From a bacterium (GTDB lineage Bacteria > Patescibacteriota > Microgenomatia > UBA1406 > GWC2-37-13): a stretch of DNA of 64,000 bases. Location: assembly GCA_021833625.1 (NCBI GenBank), contig JAKBEU010000001.1, positions 372,001 to 436,000 on the forward strand. The letters run 5' to 3'. This document shows, piece by piece, positions 24,331 through 34,231 of the stretch. A model generated the notes under the pieces. The model saw only the letters and a program-made list of their open reading frames with translations. It searched no databases and was not told the DNA's origin. Numbering within the stretch: the stretch's first letter is position 1; the number at the start of each line of letters is the position of its first letter. The translations under genes and the position numbers were made by a program.

Positions 24331-27300
24331 TTATCTCAGTATAGACGTTCCTTTCAGGAATCCAAATGTCTTTGATAAATTATCAATAACCAGGTTGAGG
24401 GCGTCTTTCGTCGATTTCGGAGTAATAATAACAGTATCGAGTGATTGTCCAACGTTCCCCGCCTTATCCTTTGAGAGCGTATGTAGGTGATATATTTTTG
24501 AAGGACTTAAGCTTGTTATCGTCACGGAATGATTCATAGTAAGATTGGTATCTTCCTGCGTTGTCTGATTATACGTCGTGCCCGTTCCCTGTCCATATTC
24601 CACCTGGGTTGTTCCCGGCTCGTCAGTGTCCCATGTTACGACTATTTGTGCCTGTGCATTGTCTCCTACGCCAATAATGGACGTTTCCACACTCAGGTTT
24701 TGAATTTCCGGAGGTCGAACGTCGTTTGCCGTCTTCAGATTCCGCGTCTCTGTTTTAGCTTCATTTCCTGCTGAATCCTTCCCTTTTATCAAAATGGTGT
24801 AGTCAGTATTGTCAAGTAGATTTTTTAATATTACCTCATGATTTGTTTTAAGCACAAGACTAATGTTATCCTGCGTGAGTTGAGGAGTTTGTGTTGGATA
24901 GTAAGAAACTATAGTGCTTGCAAGCGTATTTGTTGTCCACAACAATCGCAGTGTTGCCGTCGGCATTCCGACGACTTGTTGTGTCCGTAAGTTCATTATC
25001 TTAGGAGTCGGAAGAGTAGTGAATGTATAGTCATCGCTGTAATAGGTGTTTGCTTCGTCATCCTCTGCGGCAACACGAAGATGGTATAAGGATCCCTCAG
25101 TAAGCGTGTCAACTTCAATTGTATAAGCTGTTTCCGACTTTGACGTCGAAATTCCTTTTAGGCTCCCATACGAAATAGTTTTCCCATATTGAACGGTTGC
25201 CTTGATTGCTCCCTTTATTGTAAATGTCACTTCAGCTGAGTTGATATTTATCCGACTAAACTTCACACTAGACACAAATGGAGCTGGATTTGTCGAGAAA
25301 CTAAGTTCGTCGGAATGGCCGGTGTTTCCATCTTCATCTGTCCAGATGGCTTGATAGTAATATGTGGTCCCTGGGTCAAGACTATTTAATGCGATGGAAT
25401 GAGAAGAAACCTGCTCGGAAGAACCCGCTTCATTATCATACGAACCGCTCTTTTTTCCATACTTTACAAACGAATTGCTCTTACGATTGGTGGACCAATT
25501 AATAAGCGCTGATTTCGTTTTAACTGTTGCAGATTGGCTCGCAACAAGTTCAGGTGCAACACGCCATTTCCCATCAGGTAATAAATGAACTGTTGACGAA
25601 ACAGGAGAACACTGATTCGTTGTGTTACACGCCTTCATACAGTAATAATTTTCCACCTGGTTAAGATTCACGTCTATATATGATGTTTGTATTGTCTGAG
25701 CAACATACCCAAAGATGGAGCTATCGGTTGTACAATTTGCTCCAGAAACTGTCGATCTGTATACCTGATAATATGCCACTCCCGCGGAGCCACTCGATTC
25801 GGGAGCATCCCACGATAACGCCAGACGCCACTTACTTGTTTCTTTTATTGAGACGTCCGCAATGTCCGTACTTGTCGGCACTCCCGGTGCTGATGTGTCT
25901 GCATAAAAATCTGCTGAGGCATACGAATTATATGAAATATTCCCCACTTCATCTTTTGTAACAATGTAAATTGTGTTCTTGCCTACCTGGTTTGCATAAG
26001 AGCTTGAAGGAAGATATGTCTGCGCTCCAATAAGCGTGATATTGTTTGCGGTTGGGAGAGCATTCACCGAATAATAATACTTAAGACCCGCTTGCGTCCC
26101 TCCAAAAAAAGCCGGAGGTGTCCATTTGAATCCAAATTCCCCTGAAGTACTATGCTCCGGAGTTACAATTAAGTTTTGAACCACACCTGGTGCAGTCTCG
26201 AGAAGTTGATAAGTAATCGTTTTATACACAGCAGCAAAGTTTCCTGCGACGTCTTTCGTGCGAAGATAAAATGTATTATTCCCCTCCTGATATGCCGAAA
26301 TACTTGCAATAGATGTGTCGCCTATACATTGCTCCACTGATCCGATAGCTCCCGTTTTATAACAATAACTCACGTCCGGAGTTCCTCCACTCCAAGCAAA
26401 AGTATACGCATTGATGTTTGTGGGACCAGGAGGATCAACCGTCATTGTTGTTGGATTATCCGGTTTTTGATCATTAAACTTATAAACAAAACCAAGGTAT
26501 TCAGAAGGACTTATGTTCCCCGCGTTGTCCTTTGTCTTTAAGCGAAGATAATATGTCTGTCCTGCGGTTAGGTCTTTTGGCGCGTAATTTGTTGTTGTCT
26601 GATATGTTCCTTCGGTAATAATATCGGCGCTTTCAGAAGCGCCAAAATAGACGTAGTATCCAGCAATCCCAGATCCGTTTGTTCCATCTGTAGCTCCTCC
26701 CATTGCGTCTTCCAAGGGCCATTCAAAATAGGGGGAAGGCATATTGCCCCAATTACCTGAGGTAAGCGTCGCACTTTTTGTCGCAGTTGTGTAGCCCGTA
26801 ACAACAGACGGGTTTGACGGAGCATCTATATCCTGATAATAGGAAATGGAATAGTCTCTAATAACTGGGGAATACTTTCCATCTCCGGATGAAAGGTCAA
26901 ATCTTACTTGAATATACCGTTTCATCGAGGAATTGACCTTATACGTTCTATTTGAACCAATAATCTTTTCATCCGTAACTGCCTGCCAATCGTCCCAAGT
27001 ACTGTTGTCGGAAGATGTCCTCGTGTATGCGGTCATCGATGTATTGTTGGCCGGCACATACCCCACATTCAAGTTTGCAAAGCGATAAACCGGTCCAAGA
27101 TCTATTGATCCGGACGTGTAACTTCCCGATTCTTGGAATGAAGTATTTGCCGTTTGCATAATGTAAGAATATAACCCATTGCTGTAGGTATTCGTTCCCG
27201 CTCCTGCAATAACAAGCATGCTTTCCGTTCCAACAGGAGCCGCAGACCCACCCGTATAAATTTGTGCCGGCGCATTTGCAATAGTGGACCAGGAGTTCGT

Positions 27301-30300
27301 TGAGAGGGAGTAAGAATAACAACCAACCTGATTTCCCCCTCGACAGGCATAGAGAAGATCTTCTCCCCCATCCACTAAAAAGCCATCGTTATAGATGGTG
27401 GCTCCCGCAGGCAAATCGGCAACAATCGCGTCATTCCAAGTTGGCGTCCCTGACAGGGGGCCATATCTGTAAAAACCTAGTTGGTTATTCCCACGAAGTG
27501 CATAGATATAGTCATTTTTTATGACCAAATCGGACCCATATGACAAGGAGCTTGGAGCATTTGGCACTATCGCTGCGCTCCATTTATGAGCAGAGGTTCC
27601 CTGCGTATCAAACTTATACATTGCAGAGCTTCCTCCTCCGGGTGTCCAGAAAATATAGCGCGATCCATCATATACCATCGTAGTCCCCGTATTGGAATCA
27701 ATGGGTGGCGGATCAAGCGTTTCTTCTGACCATGTATCGGTCGCGATATCGTACACGAAAAGTTTTCGATAATACGAACTTGTCGTTGCGTATATCTTGT
27801 TGTGAGTTGACTCATACACCAATTTTCCTCCGTTATAGAATCCTGCGGGAGCATCTGCAAGATTTGTCGTTTCGCCCGTGGTTGAATTATATCGGATAAA
27901 AAGATTGTCAAAATTACCCCTGGTGAGATAATAATTGTTTTCATCCCCTTTGATTATATCGGCACCATAATTAAACGTTCGTACATCATTTCCCCTATAC
28001 CAACCTCCGAAGAGGCCGACATTAGGAATCATCCACGATTGTTTTGCAATATTATATGTATACAGCTGACTTCCTCCGGCACCCCTCATTACATATAGCG
28101 TACCATTCACGTTCCGAATCGTACTTCCCGCAGAAATTCCCAAAGGAGCATCAGGCAAACTACTCCACGTGCGTGATGCAATATCATATTTGAAGAGAAG
28201 AGTAGTTCCCCAACCGGCTATGTAATAAATCGCATTGGTTTTCGCATCATATTGTATGTTCGAGCCGGCATTCGCCAATGCGGGGAGATTTGGTAGTTGG
28301 GACCACGTGTTGTTATCCGGATTGTATGAAGAAAACCCCGATCGCCCTCCTCCTTGCAAAGCATAGAACGTATTGTTCCCCGCATCAAATGCGAGATCCG
28401 CACCATCAGATATATTGTTATTCACTTGATTGTAGGGAGCTCCAAAATCAACATTTGCCAAAACTTCCCAGCTATCCGCCTGGGTATCATAACGCATAAA
28501 GGCATCATCATTATTTCCTTTAAGGGCATAAATATAATGACTACCATCAAATGCAAGAGATCCTCCATAGCTGATGGGTTGCGGAGCATCTGCTGCAGCC
28601 TCATCGCTCCACGTATCGGTTGCAATGTTATAGCTCCAAAAACTTGTCGTATTCCACCCTTTTGTTCCGTATAAATATCCAGCCGGACCCTCAATAGTGT
28701 CGTCTCCATAGTATACGGTCGAAGGAAGATTTCCCTTGGTTGTCCACGTGTCGGTATTTATGTCATATTCATAAAACGACTGGCTTCCATAGCCCCTGTT
28801 TAAATATAGCTTGTTTGTTGAGGCAACATAAGCAAACCCGGATCCATAATAAATGCCTGAAGGCGCCACACTTAACCGTTGTTGTTGCCAAAATCCCGGT
28901 TTTGAGGACAGTGAAATCTGATCTCCTACGGAAGAGGTGTTGGTTGAGGTGCCATCAGAAAAATCCGCTGAACTCGTCTTTGTCTCGGTCTGAGGAGGGG
29001 AAACGCCGGCATAAACATAAGAGAATCCCGTTGTTGCGGTAGAGATATTCCCGCTCGTATCTTTTGTTTTTAATCTCAAATAGTACGTCTGTCCTTTTAT
29101 CATTGGTACGGTGACCAAATAGTTTGTATTTGTCTTATAAACGCCCAGCGTTTCCGGATCAGCTCCGGGAGTAGTTCCGAAATAGACATAATATCCTGCA
29201 ACAGCAGTTTGACCATCTGTCGCCCCTGACCACGTAAAGTAAGGGGATGTGTATCGATAGCTCTGGCCTGATGTGATGCTTATTCCTCCTGCTGCTTGAG
29301 AAACCCCCGTAAACGATGAGGGATTAGTTGGCGCAATCTCATCTCCCACATAGTTTAAAGTGATTGAATCCACTGTGGGAGTTTGAACTCTTCCTGCTGA
29401 AGCATTCAAGGTGGCGCGGACTTGAAAGTAATTGCCAGGAGGGGAGGAAATAATGTCTCCGTTCACCGGTTGCCATGTACTCCAAGACGTCTTATCAAGA
29501 CTACTCCTCGTTTCAAAGCTCACCGTTGAATTTCCTGGAGTTGTTATCGAAGAAGCAAGCGTAAGCCAGTTTTGGACGTACCCCGTTTCAATAACATTAC
29601 TTGTCCAAATCCCTGTAGCTACATAATTATATTGCGAGGGTGTGTATTGATGGAGCCATATAAGGTTTTGGCCACTAATGGAATACATGTTCCCGTTTGT
29701 ACTATCGATGGTAAGAGATCCGCCATTATACGGTCCAATATCATAATAATATGCTCCCTGCAGATAAGGAAGTCTGCGCCAAGAGTTGGTAGAAATGATG
29801 TATTCCCAAAAGTCTTTTTTATAATATCCTGCCTGAAAGAATATCTTTCCTCCATAGTAGCGCATATCCGTTCCCCAGTTGGGAGCAAAAGGGAGACTGT
29901 TGACAGCAGTCCATGCATCATTTCCTATCGTGTATTTTAGCAGCGTTGATGTCCCATAACCTCCGGAATAATAAATATCTGTCCCGTCGGTTGTCATGCG
30001 TGCCCCATATCCTGCTTCTGCGTTATCCGGTAGATCGGCGACGCTTAGATCGTCCCACACATCGTTTGCTATCTTATAACGCCAAAAGGAGCGTGAATTA
30101 CCACCCCGCGTTGCATAAATAAAACCTCCACTTCCCGGATAAACCAAGGTTCCGCCGTAATATGTCGAAGCGGGCGTAACCGCGGTAAGAGTCGTCCACG
30201 AATCCAGAGCGGTATCATATCTATAAAATGCATTTGTGTTACTTCCTCTAAAGAAATAGAGACTACTTCCCACGACAACTCCCTTTGTATCATCGTTAAA

Positions 30301-31503
30301 ATTCCCGGGCGCAGCACTGAGACTTGTCCAAAGCCCCGTCGCAATCTCATACTTATAAAATAGCGCTGAGTTATTCCCTCTCATGTAATAGAGAAATCCA
30401 TTGTAGTATAGGAGGTCAGCTCCAGAACCCGGAGTATTCGGAAGATCCGTTGGTCCGAGAAAAGTATCTGTTGTCGGATGATATTTCCAAAAATCATATT
30501 GGCCGTTTCCTCTGAATACATATACATAATCATCTGCCGCATTATAAACTGTTCCAATATATCTTGTGGCCTGAGGGGTATTGGCAAGTGTCGTCCAAAT
30601 ATTGTCAATAATGTCGTATTTGTAAAAAGTCTGGGTTGCCTGATCGCGCGTAATAAATACTTCGTGCCCCCTTATCGAGGCGCTTTTATCTTCGCTGATT
30701 GTTGCCGGAGCTGCAGCAAGAGCTGTAATACCATCGGTCATTGTCGTATACCACACGTTCGCAGCAATGTTATATCGATATATTGTTGTTGTTCCATTTC
30801 CTCTTGTTGCATAGAGATTTCCATTGTAATAAACGAGTGTTGCTCCTGTCCCCATGGTTGCAGCAGGCACTGACATAGTAGACCACGTGTTTGTCGCGAC
30901 CGTGTATTTCCAAAAATCGGTTGTCGAAGTCCCTCGCAGGCAGAATATGTTCGTATTGTCAGTTGTACACGCACCTCCTCCATATACGAGATCGGGCATA
31001 TTCGCAAGAATTGTCCACGTATCCGTCGCAATAGAATAGCGCATGAAGTCTTTTTGATATCCTCCAAACTCCGCATAAATATACCCCCCAAGAGAGATAA
31101 GCTGCGCTCCCGGATAACTGAATTTGGGGGCAGGAGCAAGTGTTTGCCACTTGTTTTCTGTGGGAATATAGCGAGCGAATCGGTTGTCAGCATTTTGCAG
31201 TAAATAAATATAATTTCCGTCAGAGACAACTCCCGCCTGATCTCCCAGAGCAATATTTGGTGTCTTAAAAGAGCGAACTCCCCACAATCCGTCCGGTTTC
31301 AAACTGAGTTTTCCTTCTTGACTTGCAGTATCAGTGCCGTCTTGTATTCCTAATTCAAAATCAACTCGAGAAGTAATGGAATGCGAGGCTGCTGATACCG
31401 GTTCTTGTTGATGAGGCAAATATAAAAAATAAACAAAGAAGGTGGTGAAGAGGTATATGATTAATGAGAAAATTCGCAGAATGGTTATTAGTTTATGTTT
31501 CAT
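24331..31503 (-). CDS. Giant Kelch-propeller / FN3 surface protein (2390 aa)
   Basis: I use the ATG at 31503; an in-frame TTG at 31521 is less likely. Domains: signal/anchor (~5-32), Kelch-like beta-propeller 1 with repeating W-x-x-L-x-x-x-P and FYRYD-type motifs (~60-620), a beta-sandwich (SFETRSSLDKTSW, ~640-725), an FN3-like module ending YLRLKTKDTSGNIS, then a second copy of the same set (propeller ~860-1440, sandwich with TRTSSDNSTWDDW, FN3-like YLRLKTKDNAGNIS), and finally 5-6 FN3/PAP-N-like domains (~1660-2385; DPGTTYYYQAIW, TLTEGSLYHLRVAAED). It is an exported adhesin or glycan-binding scaffold. No LPxTG or lipobox is seen. First gene of a six-gene unit with an ABC exporter and prepilin peptidase. 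Confidence 0.88.
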   Translation of the reverse strand: MKHKLITILRIFSLIIYLFTTFFVYFLYLPHQQEPVSAASHSITSRVDFELGIQDGTDTASQEGKLSLKPDGLWGVRSFKTPNIALGDQAGVVSDGNYIYLLQNADNRFARYIPTENKWQTLAPAPKFSYPGAQLISLGGYIYAEFGGYQKDFMRYSIATDTWTILANMPDLVYGGGACTTDNTNIFCLRGTSTTDFWKYTVATNTWSTMSVPAATMGTGATLVYYNGNLYATRGNGTTTIYRYNIAANVWYTTMTDGITALAAAPATISEDKSASIRGHEVFITRDQATQTFYKYDIIDNIWTTLANTPQATRYIGTVYNAADDYVYVFRGNGQYDFWKYHPTTDTFLGPTDLPNTPGSGADLLYYNGFLYYMRGNNSALFYKYEIATGLWTSLSAAPGNFNDDTKGVVVGSSLYFFRGSNTNAFYRYDTALDSWTTLTAVTPASTYYGGTLVYPGSGGFIYATRGGNSRSFWRYKIANDVWDDLSVADLPDNAEAGYGARMTTDGTDIYYSGGYGTSTLLKYTIGNDAWTAVNSLPFAPNWGTDMRYYGGKIFFQAGYYKKDFWEYIISTNSWRRLPYLQGAYYYDIGPYNGGSLTIDSTNGNMYSISGQNLIWLHQYTPSQYNYVATGIWTSNVIETGYVQNWLTLASSITTPGNSTVSFETRSSLDKTSWSTWQPVNGDIISSPPGNYFQVRATLNASAGRVQTPTVDSITLNYVGDEIAPTNPSSFTGVSQAAGGISITSGQSYRYTSPYFTWSGATDGQTAVAGYYVYFGTTPGADPETLGVYKTNTNYLVTVPMIKGQTYYLRLKTKDTSGNISTATTGFSYVYAGVSPPQTETKTSSADFSDGTSTNTSSVGDQISLSSKPGFWQQQRLSVAPSGIYYGSGFAYVASTNKLYLNRGYGSQSFYEYDINTDTWTTKGNLPSTVYYGDDTIEGPAGYLYGTKGWNTTSFWSYNIATDTWSDEAAADAPQPISYGGSLAFDGSHYIYALKGNNDDAFMRYDTQADSWEVLANVDFGAPYNQVNNNISDGADLAFDAGNNTFYALQGGGRSGFSSYNPDNNTWSQLPNLPALANAGSNIQYDAKTNAIYYIAGWGTTLLFKYDIASRTWSSLPDAPLGISAGSTIRNVNGTLYVMRGAGGSQLYTYNIAKQSWMIPNVGLFGGWYRGNDVRTFNYGADIIKGDENNYYLTRGNFDNLFIRYNSTTGETTNLADAPAGFYNGGKLVYESTHNKIYATTSSYYRKLFVYDIATDTWSEETLDPPPIDSNTGTTMVYDGSRYIFWTPGGGSSAMYKFDTQGTSAHKWSAAIVPNAPSSLSYGSDLVIKNDYIYALRGNNQLGFYRYGPLSGTPTWNDAIVADLPAGATIYNDGFLVDGGEDLLYACRGGNQVGCYSYSLSTNSWSTIANAPAQIYTGGSAAPVGTESMLVIAGAGTNTYSNGLYSYIMQTANTSFQESGSYTSGSIDLGPVYRFANLNVGYVPANNTSMTAYTRTSSDNSTWDDWQAVTDEKIIGSNRTYKVNSSMKRYIQVRFDLSSGDGKYSPVIRDYSISYYQDIDAPSNPSVVTGYTTATKSATLTSGNWGNMPSPYFEWPLEDAMGGATDGTNGSGIAGYYVYFGASESADIITEGTYQTTTNYAPKDLTAGQTYYLRLKTKDNAGNISPSEYLGFVYKFNDQKPDNPTTMTVDPPGPTNINAYTFAWSGGTPDVSYCYKTGAIGSVEQCIGDTSIASISAYQEGNNTFYLRTKDVAGNFAAVYKTITYQLLETAPGVVQNLIVTPEHSTSGEFGFKWTPPAFFGGTQAGLKYYYSVNALPTANNITLIGAQTYLPSSSYANQVGKNTIYIVTKDEVGNISYNSYASADFYADTSAPGVPTSTDIADVSIKETSKWRLALSWDAPESSGSAGVAYYQVYRSTVSGANCTTDSSIFGYVAQTIQTSYIDVNLNQVENYYCMKACNTTNQCSPVSSTVHLLPDGKWRVAPELVASQSATVKTKSALINWSTNRKSNSFVKYGKKSGSYDNEAGSSEQVSSHSIALNSLDPGTTYYYQAIWTDEDGNTGHSDELSFSTNPAPFVSSVKFSRININSAEVTFTIKGAIKATVQYGKTISYGSLKGISTSKSETAYTIEVDTLTEGSLYHLRVAAEDDEANTYYSDDYTFTTLPTPKIMNLRTQQVVGMPTATLRLLWTTNTLASTIVSYYPTQTPQLTQDNISLVLKTNHEVILKNLLDNTDYTILIKGKDSAGNEAKTETRNLKTANDVRPPEIQNLSVETSIIGVGDNAQAQIVVTWDTDEPGTTQVEYGQGTGTTYNQTTQEDTNLTMNHSVTITSLSPSKIYHLHTLSKDKAGNVGQSLDTVIITPKSTKDALNLVIDNLSKTFGFLKGTSILR

Positions 31504-31554
31504 TGAGTGTGATACCAACAAAGCAGCTATTTCCCCATTTTAAACTCATACAAA

Positions 31555-31583
31555 AGTATATAGCTATACTAAAAAAGTATCAA
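31555..31583 (-). promoter_or_regulatory. Promoter of the giant Kelch / ABC / pilD operon
   Basis: Minus strand: TTGATA (31583-31578), exactly 17 nt, TATACT (31560-31555). The predicted leader is ~45 nt to the ATG at 31503, one of the few long leaders in the window. Confidence 0.65.
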
Positions 31584-31609
31584 AAAATGAGGCTCAATGC
31601 AAGGGTATA

Positions 31610-32881
31610 TTATAGTATAGAGGGAAGAATGATATCGCGTTCTCCCAATGGCCCAATTATGGCACAGTTGAGTCCGGAAAGAACAAACAGTTGCTTTGCA
31701 ACGTCAACTATTTCTTTCTCCGTTACTCCCATCAGTTTTTCAAGCGTCTTTTTTGTGTCAACCATTTCCCTCTCAAGCGTATATTTTGATCCGAACATTG
31801 TTGCGATATTCATCGAATCTTCGAGATTGAGAAGATAACGCCCCTTGAGAAGCTCTTTCGCTTTTTTTATTTCCTCAGTAGTAATCTCCCCTTTTGCAAT
31901 TTTCATATGTTCTTTCAAAATGACACTGACCGCTTCCTGTATTTTTTCCTTGTCGTTTCGAATGCCCGCCTGCGTTACAATACTTCCCGTATCCGCATAT
32001 AATTCACGTCCAGTTGAAATATAGTAACAAAGTCCTCTTCTTTCACGCACTTCCATGAACAGACGTGAAGACATCCCGCCTCCAAGTACTGTCGCTAACA
32101 CTTGGAGAGCATATTTACGCTCATCTTTGAATGAAAATGCGCGAAATCCGACACACATATGAACTTGTTCCGTCTGTTTATTTTTTATATAGAGCTGCGC
32201 ATTTCTTTGTGAGCCATTATACCCCTCATATCGTGCCGTTTTTTTATCTTTCCACGCTCCGAATTTCCTCTCAATTTCAGGAAGATAATTTTTTCCGGCA
32301 AGGCCTCCCGCAAGTACGACAACCGCATTACTGGGGTGATAAAGCTTTTCAATATAATCGGCAAACGTCTTTCTGTTAAACGTATTTACTGTTTCTTTTG
32401 TGCCTGCAATATCGTATCCGAGTGGGCTCCCCTTATACATCACTTCTTCAAAAATATCCCCCACTTTTCGTGCAGGCATATCCTCATACATGTTGATTTC
32501 CTCGATAATTACGCCCTTTTCGCGACCGATTTCTTCCTCGTCAAGAAGAGGGTGCAAAATCATATCCGACAACACATCCAAAAGCGTATGCGTATATTCG
32601 GTAGTTGCCTTTATCCAATACCCCGTATGGTCTTTTGACGTAAAGGCATTAAACAAGCCGCCAATGCCTTCTATTGCTGAGGATATTTCAAATGAATTCT
32701 TATATTTTTTAGATCCCTTAAATGCCATGTGTTCAAAGAAATGAGCAATCCCGTTATTGTCTTTTCGCTCATAACGGCTCCCCGCCCCTATCATAACAAG
32801 CGCGGTCACTGTCGGGAATGACTCCGTATCAACAAGAATAACTTTGAGTCCGTTGGAAAGAGTGTGAGTCGTTGTTTTCAT
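31610..32881 (-). CDS. M16-family zinc peptidase (processing-protease like)
   Basis: 423 residues, the size of a single-chain bacterial M16B peptidase. The inverted zinc motif HxxEH is present in AHFFEHMAFKG (residues ~46-50), with the downstream Glu in VIIEEINMYEDMP as third ligand. The second half carries the usual GMSSRLFMEVRERRGLCYYI motif (R and Y bind the substrate carboxylate). Degrades peptides or processes exported proteins; no signal peptide is visible. A TGTATAAT box lies 8 nt from the ATG. Confidence 0.93.
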   Translation of the reverse strand: MKTTTHTLSNGLKVILVDTESFPTVTALVMIGAGSRYERKDNNGIAHFFEHMAFKGSKKYKNSFEISSAIEGIGGLFNAFTSKDHTGYWIKATTEYTHTLLDVLSDMILHPLLDEEEIGREKGVIIEEINMYEDMPARKVGDIFEEVMYKGSPLGYDIAGTKETVNTFNRKTFADYIEKLYHPSNAVVVLAGGLAGKNYLPEIERKFGAWKDKKTARYEGYNGSQRNAQLYIKNKQTEQVHMCVGFRAFSFKDERKYALQVLATVLGGGMSSRLFMEVRERRGLCYYISTGRELYADTGSIVTQAGIRNDKEKIQEAVSVILKEHMKIAKGEITTEEIKKAKELLKGRYLLNLEDSMNIATMFGSKYTLEREMVDTKKTLEKLMGVTEKEIVDVAKQLFVLSGLNCAIIGPLGERDIILPSIL

Positions 32882-32889
32882 AGAAGAAA

Positions 32890-32897
32890 ATTATACA
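32890..32897 (-). promoter_or_regulatory. -10 box (TGTATAAT) of the M16 peptidase gene
   Basis: TATAAT on the minus strand (32895-32890) ends 8 nt before the ATG at 32881, predicting a leaderless mRNA. Confidence 0.5.
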
Positions 32898-32915
32898 CCC
32901 CAAAGAGGCCAACAT

Positions 32916-34043
32916 CTACATCTCTCTTCCCGCTGCTGCGACAAATGATCCTATTGTTGCCCGGGTAAGAGGAAGAGCTAAGGGGTCAGGATACCCATCG
33001 TCGTATCCGTCAACTTTCCAAAGGCCCAAACTATCCATTTCCACCTTATCACCGAATGTAGCTGACCTTACAATTTTATGTATAAAATTATTATATTCCA
33101 CGTCAGCAACAGAAGAAGGAAGATCAACTCCCAACAATCGTTCAGGAAAACCGGTTTCTTCAACAAAGAGGGGAAGTCTGCGACCTTCACTATGCAGAAA
33201 TGCATGAAGATTCCCAAATAAAAAGGGCGGATAGATGTGAATTGAATTTATCACGTTCGGAATATCAATATCCCTTTCATCAAGGTGCCACGGCCTATCT
33301 ACGCCTGTAATTATCGGCCTCGTCTTGTCTTTTTCATGAATTGTATCCATAACTTCAAGATACCAATCCTGAAAAATTGCGTGCCCGTCGGGACCTTCAG
33401 GGGGGACAAATTCGTTTCCCACTTCCCATGCGCCAACGGCAGATGAACCCCCAAGAGTATCGATAAGCATATCCGCTCTTTGCAAAAAAGATTTGCGGAG
33501 GCCCTTTTCGGTAAAAAACTGACGATAACTTTCCGAACTTCCGTCACAATACGGCGAAGTAATGGTGTTTTTTCCATAAACGGGGTTTTCTCTTATTTTC
33601 ATTCCATAGGAATCATAAAGACTGACAATGGTGTTGGGAGAACCTCCCACCTGTTTTTCGATGGTTGTATGCAATGACTGCAGCGCTCCCACCGCCTCTG
33701 TGTTGTATTTCCCGATATTCGGCTCAATACGGTCGTCTGCAAAAAGACGAAGATTAGCGGTTCCCGCGCTTTGCAGATGAGCCAGGGTTTGACTTTGTAT
33801 GTTTGGATAACACCATAGAAATGGACTGTTAATAAGAAGTCCTTGCAGTTCACGGGGCAAAGGAAAAGTCGGAGCTACTCTCAACCCTTCAAAACTATCC
33901 GGAAAAGAAGCATTTATCATCGCCTCGGTGATCTCGGGAAATAACACAGCTCCTCCAAGAGCACCTATCCCTAGCAATGTCATCTTGAGGAAATCTCTTC
34001 TTGTTATCTTATTCAGACGCTCTGGCGTTGCCATACTTTCCAT
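32916..34043 (-). CDS. Tat-exported GH5-like glycoside hydrolase
   Basis: About 375 residues. The N-terminus has a twin-arginine signal, ITRRDFLKM followed by LLGIGALGGAVLFP, so export in folded form is predicted. The mature part is a TIM-barrel hydrolase of the GH5/GH-A clan: GAWEVGNEFVP holds the acid/base Glu after the conserved N-E pair, and LFVEETGFPE holds the nucleophile Glu at the end of strand 7; IHIYPPF matches the strand-6 His/Tyr region. Substrate probably a beta-mannan or beta-glucan. I chose the ATG at 34043; 34034 is also possible and the extra GTG at 34046 is unlikely. No tatABC genes are in the window. Confidence 0.82.
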   Translation of the reverse strand: MESMATPERLNKITRRDFLKMTLLGIGALGGAVLFPEITEAMINASFPDSFEGLRVAPTFPLPRELQGLLINSPFLWCYPNIQSQTLAHLQSAGTANLRLFADDRIEPNIGKYNTEAVGALQSLHTTIEKQVGGSPNTIVSLYDSYGMKIRENPVYGKNTITSPYCDGSSESYRQFFTEKGLRKSFLQRADMLIDTLGGSSAVGAWEVGNEFVPPEGPDGHAIFQDWYLEVMDTIHEKDKTRPIITGVDRPWHLDERDIDIPNVINSIHIYPPFLFGNLHAFLHSEGRRLPLFVEETGFPERLLGVDLPSSVADVEYNNFIHKIVRSATFGDKVEMDSLGLWKVDGYDDGYPDPLALPLTRATIGSFVAAAGREM

Positions 34044-34066
34044 CACGTTTCGATGATGTTCGAGCC

Positions 34067-34075
34067 ATTATACCA
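34067..34075 (-). promoter_or_regulatory. Extended -10 promoter of the GH5-like gene
   Basis: TGGTATAAT on the minus strand, a perfect extended -10. Predicted leader ~17 nt to the ATG at 34043. Confidence 0.55.
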
Positions 34076-34100
34076 GTAATTATGTTTTTGAAGAAGAATG

Positions 34101-34172
34101 TGAGCCCACTGGGACTCGAACCCAGAACCAACAGCTTAAAAGGCTGCTGCTCTACCATTGAGCTATGGACCC
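34101..34172 (-). tRNA. tRNA-Lys (anticodon TTT)
   Basis: Minus strand: acceptor GGGTCCA/TGGGCTC, D arm GCTC-AATGGTA-GAGC, anticodon stem GCAGC/GCTGT around loop CTTTTAA, T arm CTGGG-TTCGAGT-CCCAG, discriminator A. No CCA is encoded. Confidence 0.95.
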
Positions 34173-34180
34173 ATGTCGTA

Positions 34181-34218
34181 CAGTTGATAATTGTATCAAC
34201 TGAGCCTCCCTAATTCAA
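34181..34218 (-). promoter_or_regulatory. tRNA-Lys promoter with a palindrome around the -10
   Basis: TTGAAT (34218-34213), 17-nt spacer, TACAAT (34195-34190) on the minus strand. The -10 lies inside a perfect inverted repeat with 9-bp arms (CAGTTGATA at 34181-34189, TATCAACTG at 34194-34202, 4-nt loop). No T-run follows, so it is not an obvious terminator of typA; it could be an operator or processing hairpin. Confidence 0.45.
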
Positions 34219-34231
34219 ACTTTCTTTCTCT

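Noticed and set aside
24331-31503. Regularly spaced repeats that might suggest a CRISPR array or tandem DNA repeat
   Set aside because: The periodicity is at protein level (Kelch and FN3 motifs) with diverged DNA; no short identical repeats with unique spacers.
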